64,000 nt of DNA from Nostoc sp. 'Lobaria pulmonaria (5183) cyanobiont' (GTDB taxonomy: Bacteria > Cyanobacteriota > Cyanobacteriia > Cyanobacteriales > Nostocaceae): positions 2,663,501 to 2,727,500 of the forward strand of contig NZ_CP026692.1 of the NCBI RefSeq assembly GCF_002949795.1, written 5' to 3'. Below are positions 16,957 to 23,132 of the stretch, one piece after another; position 1 is the stretch's first letter, and each line of letters starts with the position of its first letter. The notes beneath the pieces were generated by a model, which was given only the letters and a program-made list of their open reading frames with translations, was not told where the DNA came from and made no database searches. Both the position numbers and the translations under genes were made by a program.

Positions 16957-16981
16957 GGTTCGTGAATAACTTATACGAACC
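16957..16981. promoter_or_regulatory. GTTCG palindrome, site 2, a possible operator
   Basis: GGTTCGT at 16957-16963 and ACGAACC at 16975-16981 have an 11-bp spacer, the same spacing as site 1. It lies 16 bp upstream of the ATG of the 16530-16940 gene, where an operator would be. Binding is an inference. Confidence 0.5.
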
Positions 16982-17312
16982 ATTCTTGGCTCTACAAAGC
17001 TTTTAAACAATTAAAATTAAACCATTAATTTCAAAATGTAGTAAACAGTACAACAAAATGTAATAAAAAATACAACAAGCAAGTTTGCCACAAGGTTTCC
17101 AACTCTAACTAACCTCTTCACCAAACTTGTATCCCAATTACACTATTTTTTATATATTCTAAGTATCCTCCTAGCCCCACTATTGCGCGTATTGTCCAAT
17201 CAATAGTGAATTCAACATTATTTTTGCTTTGGAGGTGTACTAGCAAACACCAGATATCTCTGTAACTTAGTTAACATCGATGATGCAAGAATTTGTAGTT
17301 TAGTTCAGTACC

Positions 17313-17440
17313 AATAAGTCATTCTTAATAGTTTTGTCGATACAAATAAGTCATTCTTAATAGTTGCGTAGCAATCAATAAGTTATTCTTAATACTTTTG
17401 CCGATACAAATAAGTCCTTCTTAATACTTGCGTAGCAATC
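17313..17440. repeat. Two-level tandem repeat (2 x 64 bp, each of 31 + 33 bp)
   Basis: Four units start AATAAGTCATTCTTAATA or close to it, at 17313, 17344, 17377 and 17408. They alternate in their ends: GTTTTGTCGATAC-type (31 bp) and GTTGCGTAGCAATC-type (33 bp). So the array is two 64-bp copies, each made of two diverged half-units. There are no unique spacers, so it is not a CRISPR array. Confidence 0.85.
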
Positions 17441-17642
17441 AGAGTCAAAAAACCTATTATCAAAGATATCTCTCACCCACCAAGCGATCGCTTTTTGCTT
17501 TGCAGCCCATTTCAGAACTTTATAATACTCTTCTATCTGGCAACGATAAGTATATCAACGGAGAATATAGGTAATATTTTTATGTGTGATAACAAACTCG
17601 CTTGTTAATACCTGAAATCTAAAAATCATTTCATCTGTTCAT

Positions 17643-17665
17643 GTTCGCGAATATCATTCGCGAAC
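17643..17665. repeat. GTTCGCGAAT palindrome, site 3
   Basis: GTTCGCGAAT (17643-17652) and ATTCGCGAAC (17656-17665) form a perfect palindrome with 10-bp arms and a 3-bp spacer. It is the most perfect of the three related palindromes in this kilobase and is not next to a gene. Confidence 0.7.
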
Positions 17666-18055
17666 CACTACTATTCTCGATATCCGGTAAAAAATCACTC
17701 CAAATTTTCCGCAGAAATAGTAATGCTTCCATTGCAACTTCTCAGCGATTTCTCTAGAATCAGATTGACAAACTTCTTGACCTTATAGAATGAAATAGCC
17801 CTGTAGCTTGGGTTAGGGAGGATCTAAAAGTACCTAAAGTCAGTCACAGCGAAACAGTTTTCAAACAGCTTTTAAATACATAATGAGGTAAATAGCTGTA
17901 TATATGAGGCTTTCAACAATCGCAAGCAAGAAAAATTATGTAAAACTACTATTTATTAATTTCTAATAGTGCTATTCTTTTTTGTGGCGCTAAAAAGCAA
18001 TCAGTAAATTGGACTCAGACAATAATCCTAAACAGGAAGTTAACCAGGGAAAAGT

Positions 18056-18319
18056 ATGCTTAAAATTCGTGATTTGAACTGCCAGCAGAGTTACTTAGAA
18101 TCTCTAAATGATGAGAAAGCCAAAAACTTAGTTGGAGGCGCTGGTACTACGATTTTACTATTGACAAGTGGAACAGTGGCTGTTTACGACGACACAGGAG
18201 CTCAGATAGACGCTAGTAGTATTAGTTCTGCTTCAATAACAGCAGACGCTTTCGGTAATAAAAAAGTAGCGGGTGGAACTTTAATTCAAGCAACAGTAAG
18301 ACCAATCAAGAAAAAATAA
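18056..18319 (+). CDS. Double-glycine leader peptide 1 (bacteriocin-like precursor)
   Basis: An 87-residue protein with a leader of the form I-R-D-L ... L-E-S-L-N-D ... N-L-V-G-G ending at Gly28 and a 59-residue core rich in Thr, Ser, Ala and Gly, with a basic end (IKKK). This is the ComC/BlpC or class II bacteriocin type of leader that C39 peptidase-containing ABC exporters cut after the second Gly. The only Cys is in the leader, so lanthionine rings in the core are excluded. Four relatives follow within 2.3 kb. No modification enzyme or C39 exporter is visible in the window, so the maturation route is unknown. A hairpin follows at 18404. The leader type is recognised; the function is inferred. 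Confidence 0.75.
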   Translation: MLKIRDLNCQQSYLESLNDEKAKNLVGGAGTTILLLTSGTVAVYDDTGAQIDASSISSASITADAFGNKKVAGGTLIQATVRPIKKK

Positions 18320-18403
18320 CACGAACACGACGTTAGCTTTGTTAGCCTCAAATACCTTTTTTCAAGTTTCGCAATAGAATTTAACGGAAGTACTCTGAGT
18401 GTT

Positions 18404-18433
18404 AGAGTATGTTTGCAAATTCAAACATACTCT
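18404..18433. repeat. Conserved 3' block and hairpin after leader peptide 1
   Basis: AGAGTATGTTTG (18404-18415) and CAAACATACTCT (18422-18433) form 12-bp arms with a 6-nt loop. The surrounding block of about 75 bp (18357-18432) is repeated, with some changes, at 19620-19694, after leader peptide 3. It is not followed by a T-run, so it is more likely a repeat or mRNA-stability hairpin than a terminator. Confidence 0.7.
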
Positions 18434-18981
18434 CAACTCGACTTTCTCCAAAATTAAAAATTTGGATTTCTTTATCCAGTAAAAACCCTGGCTTTTGGGC
18501 AAATACTTTTTCAACTTCACAGATTACCGATGAAGTTAAAAAAGTAAGACTACTGTTGCACAAAGCTTTTAGGGATAGTATTCAGTTCGCTAAAAAATGG
18601 ATAAATTTGAGCTAACTTTATAGTAAAATAAAATCGCAGTTTCCTTGCTTACCAACTTTGGCTTCAAGTGCTTTTGCTTTAAGCACTTTTAGATAAAGAA
18701 TGGTGTGAAAAGTGCTGGTGTTCCAGATAATTGCTCTAAAAATGAATTATCAACCCAGTTCTAATTCGCATATTAATTATTCGGAAAATTAAGAACTAAG
18801 GCAACAATTTAGGTGGCGTTATGCTCCACCTAAATTGTTGTTTTTTAGCAAATATATCAAAACTATATTTACAAAACTTAATGAAAAAAAATGTTGCAAA
18901 ATTATCTGAATTGTTTATAGTTATTATGTTGAACTAATGACGCTCAAATTTCAATTAATCTCTTTTGAATAGATAGAATCT
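18434..18981. other. Gap inside the leader-peptide cluster, with possible small RNA
   Basis: About 550 bp with no convincing protein gene. A 68-residue frame at 18409-18615 overlaps the hairpin and looks like chance. A stem AGTGCTT/AAGCACT lies near 18667-18690 and a strong terminator follows at 18802-18846. The last 37 bp before 18982 belong to the duplicated block. Confidence 0.5.
18802..18846 (+). terminator. Strong rho-independent terminator
   Basis: CAACAATTTAGGTGG (18802-18816) pairs perfectly with CCACCTAAATTGTTG (18826-18840), with a 9-nt loop and then six T. It is the strongest terminator in the window, yet the nearest upstream gene on this strand ends nearly 500 bp earlier. It may end a long 3' UTR of leader peptide 1 or a separate small RNA. 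Confidence 0.9.
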
Positions 18982-19403
18982 ATGGCTACGATAAAAATAT
19001 CTGAATTGCCAGAAAGCCAATTAGAGAAACTTTCTGATGCCGATTTACGGTTAGTTAATGGAGGAGGTAGTGGTTTCCAAATTAGTTTAGGTGGAACTGC
19101 TCTTTCCACAGGTGTAAATATTGGACCGGGAAGAATTGAAAATGCTACTGCATCCACTGGTAGCTTACAAGGAGGGGTTGGATCGCCATTTATCGTTGCT
19201 ACTTTTGCTACTAACGCTGTATCACTGTCTTTCCCTTCTTAAAAATCATCAGGGAAAATTTTACAAGCATAGTAAATAAGATACCTCAACGTACTACCAA
19301 GAAAACTCAAACAGGAAATTATGGCTAATATCAAAATCGCTGAATTACAGTCTAGCTTGCTTGAAGAAGTATCAGTTATAGATTTGGACGCTGTTCATGG
19401 TGG
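18945..19403 (+). repeat. Direct repeat copy A (peptide 2 gene plus leader of peptide 3)
   Basis: This block of about 460 bp is repeated at 19701-20159, exactly 756 bp away. The copies differ by only a few bases, for example GTTG/GCTG in peptide 2 and AGGGAAA/AGGAAAA after it. Homology begins at CAAATTTCAATTAATC and ends right after the GG of the second gene's leader (TTCATGG). Confidence 0.95.
18982..19242 (+). CDS. Double-glycine leader peptide 2 (copy A)
   Basis: An 86-residue protein. The leader MATIKISELPESQLEKLS continues to DLRLVNGG, with the I-K-I-S-E-L start and L-x-x-L-x-D spacing usual for double-glycine leaders; cleavage would follow Gly28. The core of about 58 residues is very rich in Gly, Ser, Thr and Ala (SLGGTALSTG, GSLQGG) and has no Cys. 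It ends with hydrophobic AVSLSFPS. A copy at 19738 differs in one residue (Val/Ala). The pattern suggests an exported peptide. There is no modification enzyme beside it. The gene for peptide 3 begins 78 bp later, and the two are probably co-transcribed. Confidence 0.75.
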   Translation: MATIKISELPESQLEKLSDADLRLVNGGGSGFQISLGGTALSTGVNIGPGRIENATASTGSLQGGVGSPFIVATFATNAVSLSFPS

Positions 19404-19593
19404 AGTTAAATCTAAGCCTGGTATTCAAGCTGTTGGAGGAAGCTCAGGAGGTGGCTTAGGTGTTGCTATTAATAATGGATCAACGCTTGGCATTGTAAAC
19501 AGTTTCGCTATCGTTAGTGGTCAACTAGGAAGTGCCGACGTAGAGTTTGGAACACAATTCCAGGGTTTTACTTCATCCAATTCACTTAGATAA
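19321..19593 (+). CDS. Double-glycine leader peptide 3
   Basis: A 90-residue protein with the leader MANIKIAELQSSLLEEVS continuing to DLDAVHGG (cleavage after Gly29). The 61-residue core starts VKSKPGIQAVGG and is Gly/Ser-rich with no Cys, with a run SSGGGLG. Only the leader is shared with the broken gene at 20077; the cores are unrelated except for composition. A T-tailed hairpin at 19600 follows, which probably ends this transcript. This gene lies at the boundary of the 460-bp duplication, which covers its leader but not its core. Confidence 0.75.
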   Translation: MANIKIAELQSSLLEEVSVIDLDAVHGGVKSKPGIQAVGGSSGGGLGVAINNGSTLGIVNSFAIVSGQLGSADVEFGTQFQGFTSSNSLR

Positions 19594-19599
19594 CTTAAT

Positions 19600-19625
19600 G
19601 CTTTAGACATTACCTAAAGCTTTTT
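19600..19625 (+). terminator. Terminator after leader peptide 3
   Basis: GCTTTAG (19600-19606) pairs with CTAAAGC (19614-19620), followed by TTTTT. A related hairpin (GCTTTAGGCATTTTCTAAAGC) lies after the broken peptide gene near 20338, but has lost its T-run. Confidence 0.75.
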
Positions 19626-19700
19626 CAAGTTTTGTAATAGAATTTAACGGAAGTACTCTGACCGTTATAGTTATGTTTGCAAATTCAAACATACGCAGCA

Positions 19701-20159
19701 CAAATTTCAATTAATCTCTTTTGAATAGATAGAATCTATGGCTACGATAAAAATATCTGAATTGCCAGAAAGCCAATTAGAGAAACTTTCTGATGCCGAT
19801 TTACGGTTAGTTAATGGAGGAGGTAGTGGTTTCCAAATTAGTTTAGGTGGAACTGCTCTTTCCACAGGTGTAAATATTGGACCGGGAAGAATTGAAAATG
19901 CTACTGCATCCACTGGTAGCTTACAAGGAGGGGCTGGATCGCCATTTATCGTTGCTACTTTTGCTACTAACGCTGTATCACTGTCTTTCCCTTCTTAAAA
20001 ATCATCAGGAAAAATTTTACAAGCATAGTAAATAAGATACCTCAACGTACTACCAAGAAAACTCAAACAGGAAATTATGGCTAATATCAAAATCGCTGAA
20101 TTACAGTCTAGCTTGCTTGAAGAAGTATCAGTTATAGATTTGGACGCTGTTCATGGGGG
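19701..20159 (+). repeat. Direct repeat copy B
   Basis: This is the second copy of 18945-19403, at about 99% identity by eye. It begins just after the second copy of the conserved 3' block (19620-19694), so that block may have been the recombination point. Confidence 0.95.
19738..19998 (+). CDS. Double-glycine leader peptide 2 (copy B)
   Basis: An 86-residue protein identical to the one at 18982 except for Val to Ala in the core segment GG(V/A)GSPF. Its upstream region is also part of the duplicated block, so it should have the same expression signals. Two near-identical copies of one core, alongside diverged neighbours, fit a family expanding by tandem duplication. Function is inferred from the leader only. 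Confidence 0.75.
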   Translation: MATIKISELPESQLEKLSDADLRLVNGGGSGFQISLGGTALSTGVNIGPGRIENATASTGSLQGGAGSPFIVATFATNAVSLSFPS

Positions 20160-20327
20160 TAAAGGTGTTCAAGTTACTGGAGTAACCACAGGAATAGTTA
20201 TATAGGTTTTACTAATGGTGGATCATCGAAGACCATTTCAGACAGTGGAAGTCTTTTTACTGGTACAGTAGACAATTTCACCTTACAGTTTAGAACATTC
20301 ACTGCGGGTTCTACTTTACCCACTTAG
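20077..20327 (+). pseudogene. Double-glycine leader peptide with a frameshifted core
   Basis: The leader (MANIKIAELQSSLLEE to AVHGG) is the same as in the gene at 19321, but the core starts differently (KGVQVTGVTTG) and stops at 20205 after 42 residues. In another frame, from about 20193, the sequence continues as NSYIGFTNGGSSKTISDSG and on to FTAGSTLPT, ending at 20327. That continuation has the typical Gly/Ser/Thr-rich composition of the other cores. A one-base loss near 20190 would explain both halves. The gene is therefore probably dead, or the last base was lost recently. It may also be a sequencing error, which would make it a normal fifth member. Confidence 0.75.
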
Positions 20328-20833
20328 ATAAATTAATGCTTTAGGCATTTTCTAAAGCTGCATATTTAGGGCTAGAGTTAAAGTTTGACTAGAGCTCCAT
20401 TTTTTCACGTCGTGCTTGTAATGTCGCTAAAGGGGCGATGCAAATGCATATTCATTTCAGTCAAGGCTTTGAAATTTTATTTAGATGTGTTTGCCTTAGC
20501 CTGACTCATATCTTGTATTATTTCACCCTAACCAGAAAAATTACGTTTTCAGACTGAAAAACTCAGAATTTAAGGTTAAATTAATGGTATATTTAATCTA
20601 TTTTTTCATGCTAGGTTAATTATTTAATTAAATTTCTTGCAGAGTTATTTAAATATTTAAAATTGAAAATTAAAACTAATTATTTCTTTACAATATTTTA
20701 AATAGAGTGATGATAAAGTATAAAACATTGCTTTTTTAATCAAGCAATCATTAGCTAATATCTAATTTCTTAAAAGCTTCAGTTGATTAGCTGAACCTAA
20801 TAAGAATATATAGAAGTTAACTTTGTAATCTAA
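20328..20833. other. Intergenic region, nothing supported
   Basis: About 500 bp of AT-rich DNA between the peptide cluster and a MITE. It contains the T-poor hairpin near 20338-20358 and no frame that I can support. Confidence 0.4.
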
Positions 20834-20995
20834 GAGGATGTTTGAAAAGCTATTTTTGTTACCAAAAGTATCTAATACCCCCCAACCCCACCCTTGGAAA
20901 GGGTGGGCAAATAGCTTCTTAAAGCCTCCCTTGGAAAGAGGGTTGAGGGGTAATGTCAAAGTTGATGCGTTATGTGACACTTTTCAAACATCCTC
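20834..20995. mobile_element. MITE with 16-bp perfect TIRs and TAA target duplication
   Basis: GAGGATGTTTGAAAAG at the left end is repeated as its exact reverse complement at the right end. TAA flanks both sides (20831-20833 and 20996-20998). The 3-bp duplication and the TIR style suggest mobilisation by an IS5-group transposase; that family link is inference. The interior is made of C-rich and G-rich hairpins (CCACCC/GGGTGG). The element lies 37 bp before the gene at 21033. Confidence 0.88.
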
Positions 20996-21032
20996 TAAGT
21001 TTTCGTTCTCTAAAAATACTAGGAATTAAATT

Positions 21033-21671
21033 ATGGGGGCTATCTTATATCCACTCTACACGGTAGCTAATTTGGTCTTAGCTATATGGAGCATAAGTTT
21101 ATGGCAGCACTCACACAATGCCAACATATTGTTGCTGCTGTTAGTGGTAGCTGGAATGACTTATGACAATCTTATTATTTCTCTGGGTCGTTTGATTAAT
21201 GAAGGTAGTTTCCTAAAATTACTTAATCGTCTGCGTTTCTTATTACATGATTTATTGATTCCATTGTTAGTGGTAGTGGCTGTTCAACTAGCTAGTGCTG
21301 CTGGTGTGTTCTGGGCAAGTAAACCGATTTTGCTCTCCGGTTGCTGGACGATTACATTTGGTTTGATTGGATTGGCATTACTAACTAATTTTAAGCACTT
21401 GGAACTAGCACCAATAACTTTTGCTGGCAGTTTGCGATATAAACCGAAAAATGGTCAAGCGCCAATTTTGACAATTTTAATCGCTTTGCTAGTTGGTGTG
21501 GCAGGATTCTACATTTGGCGTGAAATCCAATGGCCTTGGATGTTTGTAGGAACAGTGGTAATGTTGTTTGGCAATGCTTTACCTACAAAGATTTTTGGCT
21601 CTTTAGTTGGTTCGGCAGTTGATTTTGCATTTATCTTAGCTCTGTTGGCAACACAGATTGTATTGTCTTAG
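21033..21671 (+). CDS. Integral membrane protein of unknown function
   Basis: A 212-residue protein made almost entirely of hydrophobic segments, about six or seven by eye. The loops are short, with LGRLINEGSFLKLLNRLRFLLHD as the longest polar stretch, containing an Arg/Lys-rich half consistent with a cytoplasmic loop. I do not recognise the family. It has no close relation in sequence to the ABC-2 permeases that follow. The HlyD-type gene begins 99 bp later on the same strand, so co-transcription is possible. A MITE ends 37 bp before its start and may supply or disturb the promoter. Confidence 0.65.
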   Translation: MGAILYPLYTVANLVLAIWSISLWQHSHNANILLLLLVVAGMTYDNLIISLGRLINEGSFLKLLNRLRFLLHDLLIPLLVVVAVQLASAAGVFWASKPILLSGCWTITFGLIGLALLTNFKHLELAPITFAGSLRYKPKNGQAPILTILIALLVGVAGFYIWREIQWPWMFVGTVVMLFGNALPTKIFGSLVGSAVDFAFILALLATQIVLS

Positions 21672-21770
21672 TTAGGGCTAATTTCGCGCCTCTATAGAGT
21701 ACAAACTTTCGTTTAAGGCTTACTGCAAGATGGGAATCCAATCCATAAATTAGTAATCAAGGGTAATAGC

Positions 21771-23132
21771 ATGGCTCAGACTGTCTCTAAATACACAGAA
21801 AGTCTTCCTGCTCCAGTAGAACCAACAAAGCAGCACCGCACCAAAGCGGTTCCTTTGATGTTGGCAATGGTGACGATCGCAGGTATTGGTTATCTATTTT
21901 GGAGCTTACAGCCGCAACCGAGAACAGACATACTCAAGGTAAGTGGACGCATTGAAGGTTATGAGACTAAAATTGGCGTCAAGCATTCGGGACGAATTGA
22001 GTCGATTGCAGTACGCGAAGGGGCTGCGGTTAAAAAGGGTCAGAAGTTAATTGGGTTAGATAACAGCAACGACCAACTCCTACAAGGACAACTGCAATCT
22101 GCAAACGCACAGGTTGCGTCTGCTCTATCTGACGAACAACAGGCTCGTTCAGATGTAGAACGGGTACAGGGTGAGATAGAAGAAGTCAACAGCCAAATCC
22201 TTGAAGCCCAACTTAACTTACAGCAATCGCGAGGTGATACGGTAGGTCAGGTTAATCAAGCACAAGCGAACACTGCGGCAGCTAAAGCGCAAGTGGTACA
22301 AGCGCAGGCAGTACTCAAACAAGCCGCAGCAGAAGTTAAGCTAGCTAAAATAAATCGCGATCGCTATATTAAATTGCTCAATGATGGAGCAGTTACCCAA
22401 CAGCAATCTGACCAAACACAAACTACCTTCGACACTGCGATCGCAACTTTACAGGCACGACAGGCAGCAGTAAATGCGGCTTCTGAGCAATTAAGTGCTA
22501 CCCAAGCGGCGCTCACCCAAGCCCAATCAACCGGTTTCAACCCCGGTATTAGGAACGCCCAGTTAGAAGCCCTAAGAAGAAAGCACGCTCAAACATCCGC
22601 TCAAATGAAATCTGCTTGGGCGCAAGTTAAATCTGCTCAGGCAAAGGTGAAAGTTGCGTTGGCATCAAAACAACAACTCATTACCCAAATTCAAGATTCC
22701 AATAAAGACCTAAATGTTCTCAGTCCTCTAAACGGTGTTGTAACTGCCCGCAGTGTCGAACCAGGTGCGGTGGTGGATAGTCAAACGAACATTCTGTCAG
22801 TGATTGATCCCTATACGATTTATTTGAGGGGTTTTATTCCTGAAGGAGATATTGGCAAAGTGCGCCAAGGACAGGTAGCAAAAATCTTATTAGATTCTGC
22901 GCCTAATAAACCCCTCCGAGGTAAAGTAATTGCCATCGATGCCCAAGCCTCGTTTACACCTGAGAATATCTATTTTCAGAAGGATCGGGTCAGACAAGTT
23001 GTCGGTATTCGCATAAGTGTTGAAAACCCTGCGAGCTGCTTTAACCCCAAACAACCCTACACTGGTGCAGATTTACCCTGTGCCAAGATTGGGATGCCAG
23101 CTGATGCAGAGATTCTATTGAAGGGTAAATAA
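21771..23132 (+). CDS. HlyD-family membrane fusion protein (YbhG/YhiI-like)
   Basis: A 453-residue periplasmic adaptor. It has one N-terminal membrane helix (about residues 28-47), a biotinyl-lipoyl-like half (GRIESIAVREGAAVKKGQKLIGLD), a long Ala/Gln-rich alpha-hairpin of about 200 residues, the second lipoyl half (NVLSPLNGVVTARSVEPGAVV), and the beta-barrel (DIGKVRQGQVAKI). Such adaptors join an inner-membrane ABC exporter to an outer-membrane channel. The stop overlaps the next start in a TAATG, so it is translationally coupled with the ATPase. A role in exporting the peptides of 18056-20327 is suggested only by position. Confidence 0.92.
   Translation: MAQTVSKYTESLPAPVEPTKQHRTKAVPLMLAMVTIAGIGYLFWSLQPQPRTDILKVSGRIEGYETKIGVKHSGRIESIAVREGAAVKKGQKLIGLDNSNDQLLQGQLQSANAQVASALSDEQQARSDVERVQGEIEEVNSQILEAQLNLQQSRGDTVGQVNQAQANTAAAKAQVVQAQAVLKQAAAEVKLAKINRDRYIKLLNDGAVTQQQSDQTQTTFDTAIATLQARQAAVNAASEQLSATQAALTQAQSTGFNPGIRNAQLEALRRKHAQTSAQMKSAWAQVKSAQAKVKVALASKQQLITQIQDSNKDLNVLSPLNGVVTARSVEPGAVVDSQTNILSVIDPYTIYLRGFIPEGDIGKVRQGQVAKILLDSAPNKPLRGKVIAIDAQASFTPENIYFQKDRVRQVVGIRISVENPASCFNPKQPYTGADLPCAKIGMPADAEILLKGK

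Larger units (their letters stand above)
16982..18055. other. Long intergenic region, mostly repeats and one transposase-like remnant
   Basis: About 1.07 kb without an intact gene. It contains the tandem array at 17313-17440, a third GTTCGCG palindrome at 17643, and, on the minus strand around 17442-17560, a short open stretch reading YRCQIEEYYKVLKWAAKQK. That stretch looks like the Y-R-E-K region of an IS4-type transposase, but only about 35 residues remain. The last 150 bp should contain the promoter of the first leader-peptide gene at 18056. Confidence 0.5.

Noticed and set aside
17313..17440. Possible CRISPR array
   Set aside because: Units are contiguous and there are no unique spacers. 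The 21-bp arrays at 32066 and 44093 were rejected as CRISPR for the same reason.
18409..18615. 68-residue frame after leader peptide 1
   Set aside because: It starts inside the conserved hairpin repeat, has no leader or family pattern, and no ribosome binding site.
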